DNA from: an uncultured Paracoccus sp.
GTDB taxonomy: Bacteria; Pseudomonadota; Alphaproteobacteria; Rhodobacterales; Rhodobacteraceae
Reading direction: 5' to 3'
Assembly: GCF_947496875.1 (NCBI RefSeq)
Contig: NZ_CANMEH010000003.1
Coordinates: 357,902 to 421,901 of the forward strand
Length of the DNA: 64,000 bases
The first letter of the stretch is position 1; each line of letters opens with the position of its first letter. The notes below the pieces were generated by a model that was given only the letters and a program-made list of their open reading frames with translations, was not told the DNA's origin and did not search any database. The translations under genes were made by a program, and so were the position numbers. Positions 61,429 through 64,000 of the stretch are shown one piece after another.

Positions 61429-62862
61429 ATGCCAAATCTGACCCTTCTCCAGATCAACGACGTTCACGTTTATCTCGAGCCGCACGCCGAGATCGTCTGG
61501 ACCGGCGCGGGGCCGGAGACGGCCAGGATGGGCGGGTACGCGCGCATCGCCTCGATCTTCAAGGCCGCGCGCGAGGAAAATCCGGGCGGCGTGCTGGCGA
61601 TGGATTGCGGCGACAGCTTTCATGGCACGCCGGCACTGGTCGAGAGCAAGGGCCGCGTCCTTGTGCCTGTTCTCAACGCACTGGGCCTCTCGGCCATGAC
61701 CGGTCACTGGGACTTTGCCTGGGGGCCGGAGCACCTGCGCGACTTGGCGGGTGGTCTGGACTTCCCGCTCCTCGCCGCCAATTGCCACGATGGCGAGGGG
61801 CGCCCCGGTCCGTTTCCGCCGACCGAGAGCTTCGAGGTGGCGGGCGTCCGCGTCGGCGTGATCGGGCTGGCCGCCACGATCCTGGGCGAGATGCCGCCCC
61901 AATTCGCAGGCGGGCTGCGCTTCACGGATGGCATCGAGGAGGCGCGGGAACATGCCGCGCGCCTGCGCGACGCGGGCTGCGGGTTGGTGGTGGTGGTGTC
62001 TCACCTCGGCTTCCCACAGGATTGCGCGCTGGCCGAGGCGGTGGACGGACTGGACGTGATCCTCAGCGGTCATACCCATAATCGCGTGCAGGAAGCCGCC
62101 GAGTGCAACGGCACCCTGATCATTCAGTCGGGCTGCCACGGCAGCTTCGTCGGGCGGCTGGACCTGCAGGTGGAAGGCGGGCGGGTCACGGGCCACCGCC
62201 ACCGGCTGATCCCGGTGACGAATGATTTGCCGGAGGATCCGGCGATGGTTCGGCTCGTCAGCGAGGCCGTCGCGGATACCGCGGCGATGCGCGATCGGGT
62301 TGTCGGCCACACCGCGGAGCTGCTGCACCGTGCCACGACCCTCTCCGCACCGATGGACGATGTGCTGCTTGCCGCGATCGCAGCGGCGGCAGGGACGGAG
62401 ATCGCCTTCTCCAACGGCTGGCGCTATGGCGCACCGATCCCCCCGGGGCCGGTAACCGAGCACGACCTGTTCTGCATCGTCCCGATGAACCCGCCGGTCG
62501 AGACGGTCGATATGACCAGCGCCGAGATCCGCGACCTGATCGAGGCCAGCCTCGAAGCCGTGTTCAGCCGTGCGCCCTTCGGGCAGCGGGGCGGTTATCT
62601 CAAGCGGATGCGCGGCCTGACCATCGACGCAAAGATCGAGAACCCGAAAGGCCTGCGCACCCAGGCGATCTACGGGCTGGACGGCCGGCCGCTGCGCGAT
62701 GGTGACATCCACAAGGTCGCCTTCATCTCGCGCCAGGGGGTGCCCTCGCGCTACGACCGCAACCGGACCGAATTGCCGGTGAGCGCCATCGAGGCGCTGC
62801 GGAAGTGGTTTTCGGACAACGACCGTGTCGCCGCAGGATGCGGCCGCGCAAGGCTGGTGTGA
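61429..62862 (+). CDS. SoxB/UshA-type metallophosphoesterase (5'-nucleotidase family)
   Basis: 477 residues, cytoplasmic (no signal peptide, unlike UshA and SoxB). N-terminal metallophosphatase: LLQINDVHVYLEPH with Asp11 and His13, MDCGDSFHG with Asp62, TGHWDFAWG where 5'-nucleotidases have GNHEFD, VSHLGF and SGHTHN. The C-terminal 5'-nucleotidase domain has FSNGWRYGAPIPPG and NPPVETVDMTSAEI. The GHW change in the Asn/His catalytic pair is also typical of SoxB-type proteins from memory. Substrate unknown; the missing signal peptide argues against a classic role in sulfur oxidation. Confidence 0.8.
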   Translation: MPNLTLLQINDVHVYLEPHAEIVWTGAGPETARMGGYARIASIFKAAREENPGGVLAMDCGDSFHGTPALVESKGRVLVPVLNALGLSAMTGHWDFAWGPEHLRDLAGGLDFPLLAANCHDGEGRPGPFPPTESFEVAGVRVGVIGLAATILGEMPPQFAGGLRFTDGIEEAREHAARLRDAGCGLVVVVSHLGFPQDCALAEAVDGLDVILSGHTHNRVQEAAECNGTLIIQSGCHGSFVGRLDLQVEGGRVTGHRHRLIPVTNDLPEDPAMVRLVSEAVADTAAMRDRVVGHTAELLHRATTLSAPMDDVLLAAIAAAAGTEIAFSNGWRYGAPIPPGPVTEHDLFCIVPMNPPVETVDMTSAEIRDLIEASLEAVFSRAPFGQRGGYLKRMRGLTIDAKIENPKGLRTQAIYGLDGRPLRDGDIHKVAFISRQGVPSRYDRNRTELPVSAIEALRKWFSDNDRVAAGCGRARLV

Positions 62863-63079
62863 GACAGCGGCCAATGGCGGCGATGGAAGCGCTATATTGC
62901 CGGGTCAAGCATAGCCCAAGCTGGCTGACTGACGCACCCTTCGATCGTCCCCGTTGCGGCCCGCGCGGTAACAATCCGGCGAACGTCAGTGCGATCGACG
63001 CAGTGAGCGCTTCGCATTCGGCGAGCGGTTGTCGCAACGCGAGAGCATCCAGATCTCGCTGGGCGACCTTGCCATGTAG

Positions 63080-63645
63080 CTGTTCAACTACCTGATGGAC
63101 TTCGTCGAGGGCCGGGTCTTCTCGGACTGCCGCCTGCCCGATCTCTCCCCGCCCGAGCGGCGCGCGGTCTATCTGTCGATGGTCCGCACCCTTGCCCGGA
63201 TGCACCGGATCCGGCCCGACGAGATCGGTCTGGCCGACTTCGGCCGTCCGGGCGACTATTTCGCCCGACAGATCCATCGCTGGACGCGCCAACTAAAGGC
63301 GTAGAGCTTCGCCGATGACAGGGTGCTGCTCGCGCTGTCGGAACGGCTGGCCGCGCTGCAGCGGCCCGATGACGAGCTCTCATCGATCGCACATGGCGAC
63401 TTCCGCCTGGGCAACATGCTGTTCCACCCGACCGAGCCGCGGGTCATCGCCGTGCTGGACTGGGAGTTGTCGACCATCGGCCATCCGCTTGCGGATCTCG
63501 GCTTCGCCGCCATGCCGTTCCACACCAGCCCCGACGAATATGGCAGCATCCTCGGCGCCGAGACCCAGGCCATCCCCACCGCGGCCGAGTTCTTCGTTGC
63601 CTATCGCGAGGTCTACCCCGAGGTTCCCGCGCCCCGATCCGACGA
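63080..63645 (+). pseudogene. Phosphotransferase family protein, disrupted
   Basis: The plus-strand reading from 63080 gives a clear aminoglycoside-phosphotransferase-like (ACAD10-type) protein: [53 protein letters not shown] and [17 protein letters not shown] (catalytic Asp/Asn region). It is broken by in-frame TAG stops at 63077 and 63302, lacks the N-terminal kinase lobe, and loses homology near 63615-63640, where it meets the next fragment on the opposite strand. It cannot make a working enzyme. Confidence 0.8.
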
Positions 63646-63925
63646 AGAAGGCAATGATGAAGTCGTCGAAGCTGAACGTGAAGGCCAGCAGGAACCCCGC
63701 CAGGATCGCCGGCGCTATTAGCGGCAGCGTAACCCGGCGGAACGTCGCGGAAGGCGTGGCGTAAAGGTCGGCCGAAGCCTCCATCAGCGCGGCTTCGATG
63801 CTCGACAGGCGCGCCCGGACGATTACGACCACCAGTGCCATCGTGAACATCGTGTGTGCACCGACCAGCGATACTTTTCCCATCGACAGTTGTGGCGCGG
63901 CCGCGGGGGCTGGCGTTCTGGGAGG
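63633..63925 (-). pseudogene. Truncated PotC-type ABC permease
   Basis: On the minus strand the frame reads like the second half of a spermidine/putrescine permease: VGAHTMFTMALVVVIVRARL, the EAA loop region [40 protein letters not shown] and [12 protein letters not shown]. Both ends are lost: the N-terminal spans at about 63890 and the C-terminal end at about 63635, where it abuts the phosphotransferase pseudogene tail to tail. A remnant, not a functional permease. Confidence 0.75.
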
Positions 63926-63935
63926 TCACGTCCGT

Positions 63936-64000
63936 CAAGCTGGTGTAATTTCCCGGATGGCCTGAGGGCATGATCAGGCGGCTTTCGTTGTGATGCTGAG
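63936..64000. mobile_element. Possible insertion sequence end
   Basis: The sequence from 63936 (motif GGTGTAATTTCCCGGATGG inside it) resembles the terminal repeat of IS256-family elements. It follows directly on the broken permease and runs off the window, so neither the transposase nor the other end is visible. Weak evidence. Confidence 0.3.

Overview
The window is 64 kb of GC-rich DNA from an alphaproteobacterium, almost certainly a member of the Rhodobacterales (Rhodobacteraceae/Paracoccaceae). This rests on gene content and order: murA followed by a DUF2948 gene, an F1-only ATP synthase operon (delta-alpha-gamma-beta-epsilon, no F0 genes) next to an H-type lectin gene, cysK beside a TrgB-type Nudix gene, xseA divergent from purD, and a methyltransferase divergent from gloB. 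The genus cannot be fixed from the sequence alone.

Region 1 (1-11 kb): the end of murA and DUF2948; a minus-strand run of a 2-hydroxyacid dehydrogenase, a CsaA-like tRNA-binding protein, proC, a YbjN-like protein and a lytic transglycosylase; then ssb, lon and tRNA-Val on the plus strand; a BCCT betaine-type transporter; and hisF-hisE, separated from the rest of the histidine genes. Region 2 (11-27 kb): a small secreted protein, mfd, a membrane protein, hemB, a ygiC/ygiB-like pair, a KDPG aldolase coupled to an MFS transporter, xseA/purD, prs, an HCCA-isomerase-like gene coupled to an alpha/beta hydrolase, and an H-type lectin protein. Region 3 (27-38.9 kb): the F1 ATP synthase operon with a clear terminator, a methyltransferase/gloB pair, clpA, ppk2, and DUF1330 and TerB-like genes. 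Region 4 (38.9-43.6 kb): a complete polar amino acid type ABC transporter operon ending in a glutamine-synthetase-family ligase, probably a uptake-and-gamma-glutamylation unit for an amine or basic amino acid. Region 5 (43.9-56 kb): a small lipoprotein, a COQ10/RatA-like START protein, a YpfJ-like metallopeptidase, DedA and DsbB, gyrA, an MscS-family channel, cysK, trgB-like, a DUF2059 gene and tRNA-Ser.

Region 6 (56-64 kb) differs from the rest. Directly after tRNA-Ser the DNA becomes visibly richer in A/T and carries a CAP-domain protein with a C-terminal CFI-type box. A NadE-PncC (CinA C-terminal) fusion follows, then a glutathionyl-hydroquinone reductase, a HEPN-like orphan, and a cytoplasmic SoxB/UshA-type metallophosphoesterase. 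The end is decayed DNA: an aminoglycoside-phosphotransferase-like pseudogene joined tail to tail to a truncated PotC-type permease, and a possible insertion-sequence end. This tRNA-proximal segment is the accessory part of the window; everything before it is mostly core chromosome.

No CRISPR array, rRNA operon or intact prophage was found. Several spacers of 350-490 bases in region 6 hold no supportable gene.
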